Positions 52,138 to 63,811 of a DNA stretch of 64,000 nt are shown here, piece after piece. Origin of the DNA: Bryoerythrophyllum caledonicum (lineage: Eukaryota; Streptophyta; Bryopsida; Pottiales; Pottiaceae). The notes under the pieces were generated by a model that was given only the letters and a program-made list of their open reading frames with translations, did no database searches and had not been told where the DNA came from. How positions within the stretch are numbered: the first letter of the stretch is position 1; every line of letters begins with the position of its first letter. Where the stretch lies: assembly GCA_963971425.1 (NCBI GenBank), contig OZ020524.1, forward strand, positions 16,247,845 through 16,311,844. Direction: 5' to 3'. A program made the position numbers and the translations under genes.

Positions 52138-53520
52138 ATGGACGGAGACGAGTGTGGAAATGGCTTCACCGGCAGCACCAGCCCTGGTACGACAAGCGCA
52201 TGGTCTGACAGTCACACATGCCTCAATCTGACGGACACACTTGTGCCTCAAGTGATCTGGCGAGCTATTCAAGAGCATGAGGGTATCGCAGATCACATTA
52301 TCAGCGCGTGCAGCTTGCTTCTCTTCTACACATGCTGGACTCTGATCGTGAGATCCCGGTCGAGGGCGAAGAGAGAGGGCCCTCCAGCTAGAACAGCAGA
52401 GTGGAGCTCGCTGCCGCCTCACGTTCAGGAACGCGTGATTGGAGGGCTTCCTTTCGAGAAAGTGTACCAGCTCAAGGCAGTGTCGAATTCGCTCCGTCAA
52501 TGCATTGAGAGCGACTCATTTCAGTCATTCGAGGATGTGACATTGATTGCTCCTTACTTCTTCATCAGCGAGGGAGCCTGGCATTGCGCAGGGTACGACT
52601 CGTCGTTACGCAAGTGGAGACGCCTGCCGCCCCTCCCTGCGTCTTGCATGCCAGACCCTGACCTGTTTAAGCAGTACCTTGTCTGCTCACACGGCGGGAT
52701 CATGTGTATGAACGTGTCCAAAGGCGCTGAAGAGGAGAGGTTGGTCGTGTTGAATCCCCTGACTGGGAAGTGGAGGGAGCTTCCGCCGCTCAAGCACCGG
52801 CGAAACCCGGTTCTGATGCACTTGGTGGTGGATGCCGCAACGCAGTCGTACAGAGTCGTGGTTGCAGGAAGCGCACGCTCTGGTGATGGGCGTCTCTCTC
52901 GCATCACAGAGGAGTTCGACTCGCTTAAGTGGGAGTGGAAACAAACCAGCGACGTGCCAGGCCCAGACTACGCACTGAATGAATTTCAATGCGGGGTGTG
53001 GAAAGATGGTAGCTTGTACTGCATAGCGTTCTTAGATGATGAAGCGGGGAAAGGCATTATTCGGTACAACCTCGACAAAGGAACATGGGTGAAGAACTGG
53101 ACATATCCCATACCGTTTGCAGCAAAGTCTTCTATTCTGCAGCTGGTCGAGAGCTGGGGCGAGTTGTACTTGTTCTCTGAGCAAGATGATGGCAGCAATA
53201 ACATAGAGCATTGTATTGACAGAGTGGAGTTGGACGATATCAATGGAAGCGTTTCTCCAACCAATGTGGTGAAGAGTAAGAAGTTGGGAGGTAAGAGCCT
53301 AGAAGTGTATCCCGAAGTCACATGCACGCCGTATAGTGAGCACCAATTGTGTTTGTTCAACACGGTCGATCACCTTGGAGTTGTTTATGACGTGCAAAGT
53401 TATGGAGAGTATAGAGCAGCTCTAGAAGGACCGCCTTCAAAAGGGTTTAGCGGAGAGAGTTTCTATACCTTGAACGCCATGACTTTTACATTACAGCCTA
53501 GCTTCCAATGCAAGATTTAA
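52138..53520 (+). CDS. F-box protein with kelch/galactose-oxidase-like repeats
   Basis: Single-exon frame of 460 codons from ATG 52138. Residues ~52-72 (HIISACSLLLFYTCWTLIV) form a hydrophobic, possibly membrane-spanning segment, followed by basic residues. The F-box lies at ~88-128 (EWSSLPPHVQERVIGGLPFE, KVYQLKAVSNSLRQCIES). The rest resembles plant F-box/kelch proteins: YDSSLRKWRRLPPLP, VLNPLTGKWRELPPL, YRVVVAGS, SLKWEWKQTSD and LNAMTFTLQP. Such proteins join SCF ubiquitin ligases through SKP1 and choose substrates with the C-terminal repeats; the substrate here is unknown. The start is supported by the same MDGDE start in the pseudogene at 43961. The N-terminal hydrophobic segment is also present in the paralogue, so it is an inherited and unusual feature. 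Confidence 0.85.
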   Translation: MDGDECGNGFTGSTSPGTTSAWSDSHTCLNLTDTLVPQVIWRAIQEHEGIADHIISACSLLLFYTCWTLIVRSRSRAKREGPPARTAEWSSLPPHVQERVIGGLPFEKVYQLKAVSNSLRQCIESDSFQSFEDVTLIAPYFFISEGAWHCAGYDSSLRKWRRLPPLPASCMPDPDLFKQYLVCSHGGIMCMNVSKGAEEERLVVLNPLTGKWRELPPLKHRRNPVLMHLVVDAATQSYRVVVAGSARSGDGRLSRITEEFDSLKWEWKQTSDVPGPDYALNEFQCGVWKDGSLYCIAFLDDEAGKGIIRYNLDKGTWVKNWTYPIPFAAKSSILQLVESWGELYLFSEQDDGSNNIEHCIDRVELDDINGSVSPTNVVKSKKLGGKSLEVYPEVTCTPYSEHQLCLFNTVDHLGVVYDVQSYGEYRAALEGPPSKGFSGESFYTLNAMTFTLQPSFQCKI

Positions 53521-53715
53521 TTTAACGCATAGCAGATAGATAGGAGGTTAGTAAAGTAACGTTCACATGAGATAAGTTCAATAGGAATTAATTGCTATTT
53601 AGTAGGGCCTCAATTCTAGAGCTGAAGGTTTTCATAGATGCTTTTAAATAGTTTCAAGTTCCATAAATGAGGGGGAAAATGTGTATTGTATCACGCTATG
53701 GAACCTGTTCAGCCA

Positions 53716-53895
53716 TCACAGCCTTGGTGTAGAGGTTTGGGTCATGGCACATCGGTGAGGTGGTTGTGAGTTCAAATCCCCATGTTGGCGTGGTGCCTAC
53801 GACCATAGTCCACCCCAAATACGGTGGGGGGTCTCAAGACCTCGTTGTATGGCTATCCAGAAAGACCTTGGGGGGATGCCGTGTTTGTTGTCTCT
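53716..53895 (+). mobile_element. Possible tRNA-derived SINE
   Basis: TGGTGTAGAGG near 53724 resembles an RNA polymerase III A box. GGTTGTGAGTTCAAATCCCC near 53762 matches the B box (GTTCAAATC fits GWTCRANNC). The ~38-bp spacing is normal. The following ~120 bp is a non-tRNA body. No clear tail or target duplication, so limits are approximate. Confidence 0.6.
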
Positions 53896-54125
53896 TAGTC
53901 ACGTAGTGTAGGGCAATACTTAGTGTACAAAAGTGTTTACTCTTAAAAGAGGAAAGTAGTTCTCTTGCACTAACCTATGTCCGTTGTCTTTTAGTCACGT
54001 AGTGTAGGGCATCACTTAGTGTACAAAAGTGTTTACTCTCAAAAGGGGAAAGTAGTTCTCTTACACTAACTTATGTATGTTGTCTTTTAGTCACGTAGTG
54101 TAGGGGAGCACTTAGTGTAGAAAAT
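53884..54125. repeat. 96-bp tandem repeat, about 2.5 copies
   Basis: TTAGTCACGTAGTGTAGGG starts at 53895, 53991 and 54087, an exact 96-bp period. Copies share AAGTGTTTACTCT...GTAGTTCTCTT. Confidence 0.9.
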
Positions 54126-54199
54126 TTTTTGGTTTTCTTCTTGTAACTTGTTCTACACCACATATTGTACTCAAGGTACAGTATTGAGTGTCTTCAAAT

Positions 54200-55228
54200 T
54201 TGTTGTTGAATGATTTATTAGGGCACCACTATAACATTTAGGGCACCATTATAACATTGAATTGGAAGTTTTACCAACTTCTCTACTGAAATAAAAAATA
54301 ATAGTAGATCAACCAACAATAAGATCTTAATCTATACTTATAAACCCACATGCTCAAAAAATGTCATATCTTCTATTGCACGGAATAGAGGTTGATAGTG
54401 TTTGAAGTGAAGAATTTAAAGGTTTTCTTCTTCCTGGGTGTCATGGAAAAATAGACTAACTTCACTTGATATTGAATTTTGCATTACAATAGTTCTAAGT
54501 TTCATACCATTATGAATTGTGTGTTGCCACTTGATATTGAATTTTGCATCACAATAGTTCTAAGTTTCATACCATTATGAATTGTGCGTTGCCACTCCTT
54601 TGTGAACCAAATTTTGGAGATTGGTATTGGAGAAGTGAAGCAAAAACAAAAATTGCAATGACAAGAGGTTCAAAAATCACTAAACCACATTTTGATTTTT
54701 GTATATTCATTTTGTGTATGTTGAAAACCAAAGTGGTGAAAAAAAAGGTTCATGCTACTTCTTAAAAGAAAAAGAATCAAATGATATAGAAAGGAAGATC
54801 TTTCATTTTTATAAGGAAACAAATTTAATTTTTCTGGACCTTGCCCGAAAATGGTGAAGAAAAGTTTGACTTGTCCTTGAATGGAAGTTTTACACCATGG
54901 ATTTTTATTTTTCTTCTTATTATTATTATTTAGATTTTTGTTTTGTTGACAGTTTCAGATAAAATAAAGGTTAATCACTTGTATTAAAAATCTCACATTT
55001 AATAAAGAGCCATAGCAAAAGTTTTTGAAGTTGCCCAACACAACCCTCAACAAATTTTCTTTAAGATGAGAGAACATTTCTTTTAGAGGTCTGATAAGAA
55101 CTAAAAATTTATGTTCCCACGTAGCTCTTATCTTTCTACATCTTTCTACAAAATTTCAAGAATCGGAAAAACAAATTGCAATCATGGGAAAGGGTTGCAA
55201 GAACCCTCAAGGGAGTTTTGGTCCTTAG
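54200..55228. mobile_element. Degraded piggyBac-like copy, reverse orientation
   Basis: Weak similarity to the TTAA-flanked family (ACCTTGCCCGAAAATGGTG near 54839; GAAGTTGCCCAACA near 55028) ending in TTTTGGTCCTTAGGGGTTGA at ~55210-55232. Contains a 65-bp tandem duplication at 54463-54592. No intact ends. Confidence 0.45.
54463..54592. repeat. 65-bp tandem duplication
   Basis: CACTTGATATTGAATTTTGC begins at 54463 and again at 54528. The copies differ by only a few bases. Confidence 0.88.
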
Positions 55229-56074
55229 GGGTTGACTACATTAAGTTTGGTATTTTTTGCTTGAACGGACTTGATCATTGGGCCTATCATCACCAACAAG
55301 TTCACTTTGTAGGGAACCAATTATTGAGGGATTTGCCTAAATACCTTGGTCGAGTGTTGCAGCAAGCCTTAGGCTTGGAAAGGTGGGGGGTACGGACAAA
55401 ACCCGCCCCTATTTTTACGATAGAGGGGGTCCTATTTGATCTTAGGGGGGATCTCCGTGAGTAATTTGGGGCTGCAAGTCCAATTTTGGCAAAAAAATCT
55501 TTTAAAAAAAAGCCTCTACAGCCTCGAAAGCTGAAAGTCCAGAAAAAAGGACCACCCAAGTCTGAGGCTTGGTGCAACGCTCGACCAGCGTAAATAGGGA
55601 GATCCATTATTGAGCCTGATCATCACCGACAAAGTCATTCACTTTCTCCGAGACGAATCAATCAGGTACGAATGCATACTCAATGTGGTCCCATGTATTC
55701 GGTGAAGATCAACTATTGCTCCTCCGATTTTCAGCAGGTTGATTTATTTGCACTGTTCTACATTGAAGCCTTCAATCAGCTGCTGGTTCATAATTCAGTG
55801 TATGATTGATTTCATCGCAATTATTTGGCAGGGATTAAAACCAAAAAACAAACAAATGGAAAGAACATAACTTAGTCGGCCGGGGGAATACATCACCATT
55901 CGCCTTACAGTACTCTCCGTCCCTTGACCTGCATTATCTGATTTCGGCAGACAGGTTGCCCAAAGTTGCGACAAGATAATTAGATCCCGAGGACCAATCA
56001 TTTAGATTCGACTCTAAATTTGACGAAGTGTGGAAAAAAGTGTCAAAAAAAATGTGGAAAACTAATGCATGTAA
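55229..56074. other. Non-coding; holds copy 2 of a dispersed inverted-end repeat
   Basis: 55325-55615 is the inverted relative of 50430-50715. Its ends are related inverted sequences of ~50 bp (CTTGGTCGAGTGTTGCAGCA and GCTGGTCGAGCGTTGCACCA), each with an AAGCC..AGGCTT palindrome. Outside them a CATCACCAACAAGTTCACTT / CATCACCGACAAAGTC-type direct repeat flanks the element. No gene is supported. Confidence 0.5.
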
Positions 56075-57413
56075 GAGCCTAGTTCCATGTAATGCCCGAC
56101 CCGTCATCTCTGACGGGGTCGGGTCACTTCCATGTAGCCAACTATTCACCCTACCCGAAAAAGAACCATCGGGTGTAGCTAATTATCTCGGGCATGGAGG
56201 AGCATCTTTACAAGCCCGTCAACCTCCCCTTCCTCCCAACATACTAATCAGAGCAATGACGCATGAAGAACTTCCAGGAAGGACCTGTCAAATTCTCTTA
56301 ACCCCTAAAGGACCAAGTGTCCAAAACGGGCTTTTTGAAAGTTCGGTCAGGTTCCTATGCTGTCAATTTCAAACATTCATCTTTGAAATTCTTACCATAG
56401 AAGGGCATTACCAAGACCTTAGTGGGAAAACAATTTTTTCCTAAATTGGACATTTGATGAAAAAATTATAGGGTTTTTAATTTCAAATGGGGAGGGCGGG
56501 CACCTCGGGTACCTCCAAAAACTTTTGATAGGACACTCTATTGAAAGTGAGATTTTCAATACTTGCAAGTAATATTATTTCCCTTCATGTTGTCAAAGAA
56601 AAGTTCTTGTCTTTAGTGAAAAATAGCATACCAACCCAAGTCAAACATTTTCACACATTGTCACTCATTGTCGGGCAAGGTACCAAAAAAACTTCTTCTT
56701 TTCCACATAAAACCTAGAGATCTTCATATTTTTCACTTTTTATTTTTTCCACAACAATATGTAATGTAAACCTTCATATTAACCATTCGGATTATCAATC
56801 AAAAACATATCAAGTTCAAAAAAATTAAAGTGTGAATTAACAAATTTTGAGCCTTCACTCCTTGCACACTTGTTTTGAATATGCTACACCCTGTCTCTAC
56901 CTCTAAAAATTGGTGTGTAAGGAGCTAACATCATGCTTAATAAGATGGTAATAGATTTAGACCTTTTGTAGTGAAATTTTTTGACACCAACTGAAGTCAA
57001 AGTCTGCTGATCCACTAAACGGAGGGAAGAAAATGAACCATTTGCTTGACTTCAAACACTATAATCTTTCAATCCATGCGGTCAAAGTTTATGAAATTTT
57101 GTACATGTATTACTTAATAAGCCTTTATTGAGATCCTACGGTCAGAACTAAAAATCAAAGTTTTTGTTACCTTCTTTATTCATTGCACTAGAATCCATTA
57201 ATTTTGAAGTGTTTTTGGTGTAAAACTGCTTTGGTACCTTAGGGGTTATTAAAGGTAATTGGGGTACTACTTGGAAGCATCTAAAGCCTTGGGTTGATTA
57301 AAATAGTTGACAAATGTGATGCATGGAAGTGGCCCTACATAGTCTTCCCTACATTTTGCAAGTAGGGAAGCTACAATAATAATTCGGGTCGGGCATTACA
57401 TGGGGATTCGCCC
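56075..57413. mobile_element. Tourist-like MITE (TAA duplication) carrying a TTAA element
   Basis: Ends GAGCCTAGTTCCATGTAATG and (opposite strand) GGGCGAATCCCCATGTAATG. TAA at 56072-56074 and 57414-57416. It is the inverted relative of 42629-43677. The interior is interrupted at 56302-57245. Confidence 0.88.
56302..57245. mobile_element. TTAA-flanked (piggyBac-like) element, 944 bp
   Basis: Left TTAA 56298-56301 then CCCCTAAAGGACCAAGTGTC; right ACCTTAGGGG then TTAT (one change from TTAA) 57246-57249. The related MITE at 42629 reads the same flanks with a single TTAA and no insert, which proves the insertion. Confidence 0.88.
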
Positions 57414-57416
57414 TAA

Positions 57417-57860
57417 GGGTATGATTCCATGTGAGTCCCGTCCCCGCATTATCTAGTGTAGCACCCATCTGTGACCCGCCTCAGAATATTGTTGGAGAAG
57501 TCCATCATGGTGTTTACATGTGCAACCCACTATCTCATTGAAACTAAAAATAAATCGCTTAATCACCCATGACTAGGAATTGTATCTGACTTGTGTCATG
57601 TCAATGTCAACCAGGAGTTGTTGGATTGGAAGTTGTTAAGTGGAGTTGTTAAATTAGAAGGAGACAAAAAATTTACAAACTTAAAATGGATATAGTGGGA
57701 ACCCGCTCAATTTTCTGGGCTTGCCAACCCCTTGTGTCAAGCCCGTCAAAGATTGTGGGTACCCGCTATTATTATGATTTGTTGGGAGCCTAACGGGTTG
57801 CATGGAAGTCCCTAGACCCTGCTCAAAATGGTGGGACGGGTCTCACATGGAAATAGGCCC
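57417..57860. mobile_element. Tourist-like MITE (TAA duplication), 444 bp
   Basis: Ends GGGTATGATTCCATGTGAGT and (opposite strand) GGGCCTATTTCCATGTGAGA, both leading to CCCGTCCC. TAA at 57414-57416 (shared with the neighbouring MITE) and 57861-57863. Confidence 0.82.
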
Positions 57861-58023
57861 TAAGTGTAGAAGTGTCACATTTAGAGAGTCAAAAGCAGTC
57901 CCATTTATACTATTAATTTAGAAGTACAATGTTCAGATGCTCCTTGGTTTCATGTCCGATGTATACCAACCACTGTGTCGGTAGAAGATCTCACAATTCT
58001 AGTAGCGAAAATGTGATGGATTT

Positions 58024-59583
58024 GATTGTTTAGCCGAGGACATGGTTTCATGCGTGAGCAGTAAGTTGTCCAGGATGTACCGTAAGGGCAGAAAAGCTGA
58101 CTGGTCTGGACTAATGATGCTCATCAATATCGGTTGAAGGCGTCTCTGTAACAGTTTTGCGTAGATCTTGTAAGCCGTATTCAGAAGCGAAATCGGCCTC
58201 CAATTAGATAGATATCGACGCTCCCCTCCTTTGTGCAACAAGGCCAATATACCATGCGTCATACCGGTTGGCAGTTTGCCCTCAGTCACACTGATCCGAA
58301 TCATTTCGGTGAAGTCCGCTCCTACAAGATCCCAGAATGCGGAATAGAATTCGATGCCAACACCGTCTGGACCAGGTGACTTCCCTGTGCGCATGTCTCC
58401 TATCGCAGCTTTAAGTTCTTCAATGGTGATTGGCTCACATAAAGACTTCCTCATGCCGGCGTCCAGTCTGTTACTGAGGTGACCTACGAGCGTGCGTTCA
58501 GCATCTATAGTGCTCGGTGATGGGAGCCGCGTCGTGTATAATTGTTGGTAGTAGCGCTTGCATACCGCCTCGAGGTCCGAACTTGACGAGACCAGCTGCC
58601 CGTCACTGGTCAGCAGCTCTGTTATGTGGGAGGCTGAGGCCCTGTTTCGGTGAGAGGCAAAAAATTCCTGTGAACACTTGTCCCCCACCTTAATCCACTT
58701 CAGCCGACTTCTCAGCCTTGCTCCTTCTGCCTTTGATCTTTCGATCTCCTGGATACGATTAGAGCACGAGTCAAGTTGGACCTGGGCTAGTTGATTTGCT
58801 GGGTCAGTTTGCAGTGCTTCGTGGGCGATTTTCAGGTCCTTTCTCGCCCGTGTCTCAAGCTGCTTGCTTTCCTGAGCCTTGAGGAGGCAGAATTTTTTGT
58901 AGAATCTAACCGCTCGCCGAAGTTTTCCAAAGAAGGATAGTTGTGGGTGACATATCCACGTTAGGCGGATGCCTTGTTGTGCCTCGGGGTGATACAGGAA
59001 CTTGGTGTTTAGTACGTAGGGTGAGGAGCGCTGTTGAGTAGCTTCCAACTGTACCTCCCTCCACACTGGAAGATGGTCTGATAATGACGTATCACCAAGA
59101 ATGTGATAAGTGTTATATGAAGCGGGTGGGTACGCTCCAAGAAATGTATACGATCGGTCGAGTCTTGCTAGAACGCGGCGACCATCCTTTCTTCGGCTGT
59201 CCCATGAGAACCTGATTCGGCTCCCTCTTGGAAACGCATCTTCAACTTCAAGAGCATTCTTCAGCTCATTAAAGAGTTGTTTCTCTTCCACTGATCTATA
59301 TGATTCGCATAGATTGGACTTGTCTTCTTTTGCTTCAACAAAGTTCCAGTCTCCGGATAATATCCATCTACACCCTCGTGGAAGTGTTCGAAGCAGCTCG
59401 CTCCACAACGCGCACCTCTCGGTTGATGCATGTGGGCAGTAGATGTTGAGTACCGCCACATCTCCTCCTGGGAGTCCCGATAGCATAACCCATTGTGCGC
59501 TGCCGCCAACCGATTGCCCTTGAGAACTAATAAGGTGCGAGAGCTTAGGCGATATCCACATCCCCAAGCTTATCAACCGCTTA
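58024..59583 (-). pseudogene. LINE endonuclease and RT N-terminal part (inverted segment)
   Basis: The minus-strand frame begins inside an apurinic-type endonuclease (MWISPKLSHLISSQGQS; LSGDWNFVEAKED; RVLARLDRSYTFLG; SLSDHLPVWREV) and continues into the RT fingers (MRTGKSPGPDGVGIEFYSAF; LSNWRPISLLNTAYKIYAKL; SPDQSAFL), ending at SSAKQSN. After that the frame runs into target-site sequence and stops at 57999. The coding continuation (QPLLFLKLDFTKAYD) sits on the opposite strand at ~59590, so no complete polymerase can be made from this copy. Confidence 0.92.
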
Positions 59584-62401
59584 TCAACAATCAAATCAAC
59601 CGTTGCTCTTCTTGAAGCTGGATTTTACCAAAGCTTATGACATGGTCGATTGGGAATGCCTGTACAAGGTCTTAGGGGCCTTCGGTTTTCCAGGTGAGTT
59701 TGTATCCATGATCAAGTTACTCTTCCAAGATGCTACCTCCGCTGTCAAGTTGAATGGCAAGCCTAGCGCGACATTCAAGATCGAAAGAGGAGTACGACAA
59801 GGTTGCCCACTTGCGCCTTACATTTTTATCATCATGGCTGAGGCGCTGAACACAATGGTCAAAAACGAGGCACAGAATGGAAACGTGGTGGGCATCAAAT
59901 TACCATGTGATGATAGGCAACAAATCTTGGCTCAGTATGCGGACGATACGTCCTTCACCCTGCTTGGAAATGAAGTTACCGCATGCAACTTGATCCAGAC
60001 TCTCAACACCTTCTGCTCGGCCACCGGTCTGGTGATCAACTGGACAAAGTCCTGTGGTTACTGGCAAGACTGGGGGTCTTCAGTGCGGCCAAATTGGACT
60101 GAGCAACTTGGTATAAGCTGGGCAGAAGCGGATGAAGTAGGAAAGCTGCTGGGTTCCCCATTTGGCATGTCTCTCTCCACTAAATCGGTGGATGATTTCC
60201 TCTACGAACGAATCGCCAAAAAACTTACCTACTGGAGTTCCACGGCACTCAACCCTACTGGGAGAAGTGTGATTGTGATCAGCGTCCTCTTTTCTGCTCC
60301 TTTATTTTTTCTCTCAATATGGGGTGGAACAAAAAGAGGAATCACGAGAGTTAAAGGTCTGATCATGAATTTCCTCGCTTCGGGATCGATGAGAAAATCG
60401 CGTACCCGAGTCAGTTGGATTCAATGCTGTCAACGCAAAGCGCGTGGGGGACTTAACCTCATCAACATTGTTGATGCAACGACGGCGCTCATGACAAAAT
60501 GGGTGCTTAAGGCCATGGAACCAGGGACCTCTAACCTACACACTCTCCTCAGGTTCCGACTTTCTTCCTTCCAACCTTTTGTCAATAGCAGATGGGAGCC
60601 TAGTATGGAGTATTTTACGATTCAGAAACACCAGGCCAAGAAAGGGCCAGTTGTTTGGAATAGAGTTACGAATGCCTGGAAGACTATCTTACCATCGTTA
60701 AAATATATTCCGCCAACCACGCTGGAAGAGTTCTTGTGCTGCAGTCTCTGGTTTTGCCCCTCAGTCCAGACGATTGGTCCTGGGTTTCCTTGGTCTCGGG
60801 CTCTGATTTTGCATAAGCAGGGTGTTCGCTACTATCGAGATGTGTGGAATGGCAACCGGTTCCTTAGATTTGAAGAGATGCAGGGTGTTGACGCTCTTGT
60901 GAATGAGGAAAGGGGAGCTTGGTCGGCACTGGTCCACCATCTGAGTTGTGTGTGGAGCCAGCTGCTTGGAAAAGTCAACTCTCATACAAGCCAGGGAGAG
61001 TGGATCGGGATATTTGAGTCGGAGGAAACACTCAGTCCGTTCCTCGTACTGCAAGCAGGGGAGCACATTTGTCCCGACTTAGGATGGCAGCTCCTCGAGA
61101 TCCCTACCAGTCATGAGGTTCATGTGGTGAACCTTGCTACGCACTACCTCCAGTACATCAAATGGTCAGATCGATGCAAGTTGTCGTCCAGACCGTTGAA
61201 CTGGAGCTTTCTTGATGAAGACTGGACTTCGTCGCACTTCGGCATGATCAGGAGAGTCCGTGTGGCGAAAGTCGTCAGAGGGACCAAGAAGACTACCATG
61301 TTCTTCTTCTTTGGAAGATGTGACAGCCTTTTGTGGGATCCCGATCGTTACAAATGGGATGGAGAAATTCCGTTCATGGAATTCACGACTAGTACTGGTC
61401 GCTCGCTCCTCCAGCGAAGACATCTCGTGCCCTCTGTCATCGAAAATAAGTGGAGAGGGGTTCTGCCGGCGTCTCATAACCTTAAGTGGCGCAACACCTG
61501 GGACACGGAGAGAGCGCCGAAAGAGGCCGGGCTCATCTGGGCCATCTGGCATAAAGCTGTGGCGGTCAACGTTTGGAGAGGTAAGACGCACTCGTCCATT
61601 GATCAAAACTGCCCGTTGTGTGACCGCGGGATCTCGGAGACCATCCTACACAGGTTTTGGGAGTGTGATTCGGCGCAGGTGACGTGGTCGTGGGGGGCCA
61701 ACCTACTATCGCAGTTGGTGCCGCGTCACTATACCAAGCAGGTCACGCACAATACCAACGGTAGCTCGGCCGTGATGAATAGTATTTGGTGGTGTCAAAG
61801 GAAAGGAGTCCCGAGAAGGAATATCGGTGCTCAGCTGCCCAACATTCATGGTGCCCGCATCCCCGTGGAACATGCAAGAGAGGAGGACAGGCGGAGCGAC
61901 AGTGCTGATGATTCCCAAGCTGATATGAGCGAACAGAACAGGGTCAACCTTCAGCCCCCTCCTTTTTCCCCATCATGGTTGCAAGGGATCTTCGGCCACC
62001 GGACTCCTAAACGCTTAACCCCTGTTAGTAGAATCTGGCTGCTGCTGAGAGGGATCATTTTATGGCAATTGTGGTGCGAAAGGAACGATACTGTGTTTAA
62101 TGGCACTAGATGGACGAGCCAAAAGTTGAAGTCTAAAGTCTGGCTTGGGCTGGTGGACTATGGGCGTGTGGCTTGGACCAAGGTGCATGCTAGGAACACT
62201 CTGGCTCTGGAGAAGAATTCGAAGTTTTCTAAGCGGTTCAAAGATCTCTGGTGTTGCAACGAGGTTCTTGCCTCGTGGGTTGACGAGAGACCGAGGTGGA
62301 ACTCTTGTCCTTTCTCGTTTAGGACTAACACTAGGACTAACCCTGCTACTAACCTTGACGTTGGCCCAGGCGCCTTACCGGTCTCGCCGGTCCTGGCGTG
62401 A
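59584..62401 (+). pseudogene. LINE RT catalytic core and C-terminal zinc finger region
   Basis: The plus-strand frame starts NQPLLFLKLDFTKAYDMVDW (RT motif A, catalytic Asp), then ERGVRQGCPLAPYIF (motif B) and QYADDTSFTLLG (motif C, YADD). A long thumb and connection region follows, then a zinc-knuckle region CPLCDRGISETILHRFWEC (zf-RVT type, common in plant L1-like ORF2), ending at TGA 62401. It has no internal stop over more than 900 codons, so the insertion is young. It lacks its own start and endonuclease because of the inversion. No RNase H signature is evident. Confidence 0.92.
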
Positions 62402-62524
62402 TTCGCCTGGCCTTCGGTTTGTTCCCCCCTCTTTTCTTCGCAGTAAAGTTTCTCTTTGCTTGTGTCAAAAATAAAAAATAAAAAATGTGATGGATTTATT
62501 CATAACACTCAAAAAATATGTTAA

Positions 62525-63448
62525 CCCCTAAAATTCTTTGCGATTTTCTTGTCAAAAACACTTCAAAACTACATATTCTAGTAAACGAGAAGGTAAGAGT
62601 AAAAAAAATCTTCCATTACTATTTTTAACCGTAAGATCTTAATTTAGAATATGACAAAAAACAAGTGGTAATTTTCTCAAATTTTTTCACCATATGAATT
62701 AGAAGATTATAGTATTTGAAATGAAAAACATAGTCATTTTGGGACCATTCAAAACAGGATCAGCACACTATGTTTCCTCATGAAAAAATATCTCTTGCAT
62801 CTTTTCTTTTGAGGAGATTTTACCAAATAAAAATAGACCATATAAGCTATACTTTCCCCAAATTTCAAATGAAATAATAGTGTGTAGCATTCTCAAATTA
62901 GTATTGCAAGTAGAAGGGATTTAAAACTTGCTTATTTGCATTTTATTTTTTTGTAAATTGTGGATCTTGAAAATTCAAAATCCAAACGGTGAAATCGAAG
63001 TTTCATACTCCTTTTCAAAGTAGAAAAAATTAAAAGTACAAAAAAACAAAATCTCTATCTTTTATATGGCAAAGAAGAATTTTTTTTGGCACCTTGCCCG
63101 AAAAGGTGTGAGAACTTTGATTCTCTTTTAAAAAAAGACAAAAATTCCAAAAGTAGTTTTTTTTCAAAATCACCGAATAGTATAATATTAGCTTCTTGTA
63201 AAAAAAAATCATAAATAATGGAGTGTTTTTGCTATGTTGCCCGAGGTGCCCGACGAGTAGGAATTTTTACTTTGGGCATCATATCTTTTTTTTCCAATGT
63301 CCAAATGATGAATAAATTAGATCCCCATGAAGCTCTAACATTACCACACCTTCAAAAAAAAATTCAATAAAATATATCTAAAATTGACATCATAGGAACC
63401 TGCCCAAATTCTCAAAAAACCCGTTTTGGAACAATTGTCTTTTAGGGG
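62525..63448. mobile_element. TTAA-flanked (piggyBac-like) element, 924 bp, reverse orientation
   Basis: Ends CCCCTAAAATTCTTTG and (opposite strand) CCCCTAAAAGACAATTGTTC, with TTAA at 62521-62524 and 63449-63452. Reversed, it aligns with 56302-57245 (CCAAAACGGG, TTTTTTGA and GG.CAGGTTCCTATG blocks). It lies 24 bp past the LINE target duplication. Confidence 0.82.
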
Positions 63449-63452
63449 TTAA

Positions 63453-63811
63453 CTGCAGGTGGCAGGCAATTGGCAGTAGATAAGGAGGTCGAAGTGATTT
63501 TCCATTATCAAGGGTTGCTTTGACATAACAATCCCCTTCTTTTGAGACCCAATGATCATCAGAGACTATCGACAAGATCTAAGCAGGGAGCTGACTGTAG
63601 CATTCAATTGAAGGAAATGAATAGAGACAATGCAATTATTTGTACAATCATCCAAAGATACTTCTTATTTTTATACTTTAATATTACTATTTGTTTATTC
63701 TAAATAGCTATTGTTTATTCTAAATAGCTACTAGATATGGAAGAATTTTTGGTAATCTATTTTAACTAAGCATTGATGTTGTGTGGGCAACCAACCTCAT
63801 TATTGTAATAA
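63453..63811. other. Spacer, nothing recognised
   Basis: No gene or clear repeat apart from a short duplication of TTGTTTATTCTAAATAGCTA near 63691-63730. Confidence 0.4.

Larger units (their letters stand above)
58024..62481 (+). mobile_element. LINE (L1-like) insertion with 5' inversion
   Basis: The 3' part (from ~59583) reads on the plus strand and ends in an A-rich tail (AAAAATAAAAAATAAAAA). The 5' part (58024 to ~59583) is inverted. A 16-bp target duplication AAAATGTGATGGATTT flanks the whole at 58008-58023 and 62482-62497. Both parts are fully open in their frames. The 5' end is truncated within the endonuclease domain. Confidence 0.95.
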
